Positions 63,416 through 64,000 of a DNA stretch of 64,000 nt are shown here, in pieces. Made by a program: the position numbers and the translations under genes. The notes under the pieces were generated by a model. That model searched no databases and had not been told where the DNA came from. It saw only the letters and a list, made by a program, of their open reading frames with translations. The stretch's first letter is position 1. The number at the start of each line of letters is the position of its first letter. Source of the stretch: Gaertneriomyces semiglobifer (taxonomy: Eukaryota; Chytridiomycota; Chytridiomycetes; Spizellomycetales; Spizellomycetaceae). The stretch spans positions 124,001 through 188,000 of the forward strand of contig JAHLKF010000010.1 in NCBI GenBank assembly GCA_025558075.1, written 5' to 3'.

Positions 63416-64000
63416 ATGTCAGAGCCTACCAGTCCGCCCGTAGAAGTACTCGAAGATGTTGAGATGGAGCCAATATCCGAGCCTGTGGACCTGGATGAAG
63501 CAGCGCAGGAACTGGAAAGGCTCGTGATCGACCTGCCTCGAGTGTCGAACGGAGATGGTACAGACTCGTTGGGCAACATCTATCGGGAACATCCTCTGAT
63601 AACCTCTTTTTCAGAAAAGAAAGTCACGTTTAACATTCCAGTACCGCGGCAGAACCAGTCTCGACCGCAATCAGCTTCGGAATCGCGCGAGGAAATAGGT
63701 TCGCGAATGCGTCTTGTGTATTGGGCGATGATGCCTTACGAGCTGAACTTGGACAACTTTCAGACGAGGAACATAACTCGAAACGCGATATAACACCACC
63801 CGATTCCACGCCGTCCGAGATGTCAGTCCGTCAGGTTGATACTGAGGTCGAAATTGAGCCGCCAATAGAGGCAGTGGCCGAAGTCGAATATGTAAAGGAA
63901 CACGACCCGCAACGGCAGGAGAAAGTAACCAGGCCGAAATCGGCGCGGCCTGGTTCCGCACGCAGCGCTTGGATGAATCAGGCAGGTTGGATTGCTAGGG
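63416..64000 (+). CDS. Uncharacterised protein, 5' part, runs off the right edge
   Basis: The first exon from the ATG at 63416 encodes an acidic, Pro/Glu-rich N-terminus (MSEPTSPPVEVLEDVEMEPI). It continues with VTFNIPVPRQNQ and a Ser/Arg stretch. Read straight on, the frame stops at 63793. A 44-bp intron (63699-63742, weak GTTCGC donor, ACGAG acceptor) restores a frame that stays open to the window end (AELGQLSDEEHNSKRD, then VDTEVEIEPPIEAVAEVEYV, then RPKSARPGSARSAW). The intron is short and its donor poor, so a frameshift or different splice is possible. I do not recognise the family. Confidence 0.5.

Noticed and set aside
1..64000. CRISPR arrays, bacterial operons, prophage or complete transposons
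   Set aside because: None seen. Spliced eukaryotic genes dominate, and the only repeats are hairpins, microsatellites, homopolymer runs and one tandem duplication.

Overview
This is eukaryotic nuclear DNA, most likely from a zoosporic (chytrid-type) fungus. Almost every recognisable gene is split by short introns of about 40-90 bp with GTATGT/GTAAGT-like donors and CAG/TAG acceptors. Intergenic spaces are short. The fungal gene set (SKP1, sphingoid C4-hydroxylase, Cuz1/ZFAND1, KH protein) sits beside genes usually lost in Dikarya but kept in flagellated, amoeboid lineages: a P2X receptor, an ELMO protein, a MOK-type ciliary kinase, JMJD7, HID1 and a phosphoenolpyruvate carboxylase. The lineage call is inference from gene content.

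Layout. 0-5.3 kb: a membrane/secreted protein running off the left edge and three uncharacterised genes. 5.8-13.2 kb: one intronless 2,460-residue coiled-coil and acidic-repeat protein, followed by tRNA-Tyr. 13.9-24.2 kb: a small nuclear-type protein, ELMO, a 7-helix membrane protein, SKP1 and a three-KH protein. 24.2-27.0 kb: no protein gene, but a cluster of C/D-box snoRNAs followed by a possible pol III transcript. 27.0-32.3 kb: P2X divergent from JMJD7, a WLM metalloprotease and PXMP4. 32.5-41 kb: a telobox (TRF-like) protein divergent from 3-ketoacyl-CoA thiolase, the MOK kinase and a methyltransferase. 41.6-51.5 kb: an F-box protein, SUR2, a polytopic membrane protein, MARCH5 and a GNAT acetyltransferase. 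52-64 kb: PEP carboxylase, ZFAND1, HID1 and the start of an unknown gene.

The genes are a housekeeping and signalling mix, with no metabolic cluster or defence system visible. The strongest observations are three. First, the snoRNA cluster: guides match the rRNA sites of yeast snR77, snR76 and snR74 in the yeast order, with a possible snR75 between. Second, a tandem duplication of the convergent ZFAND1-HID1 tail: each copy keeps one intact gene and a broken piece of the other, and a perfect 34-bp inverted repeat lies near the junction. Third, long hairpins in otherwise empty intergenic DNA. Exon boundaries were worked out by hand from splice signals, reading frame and family resemblance; all gene models need RNA support.
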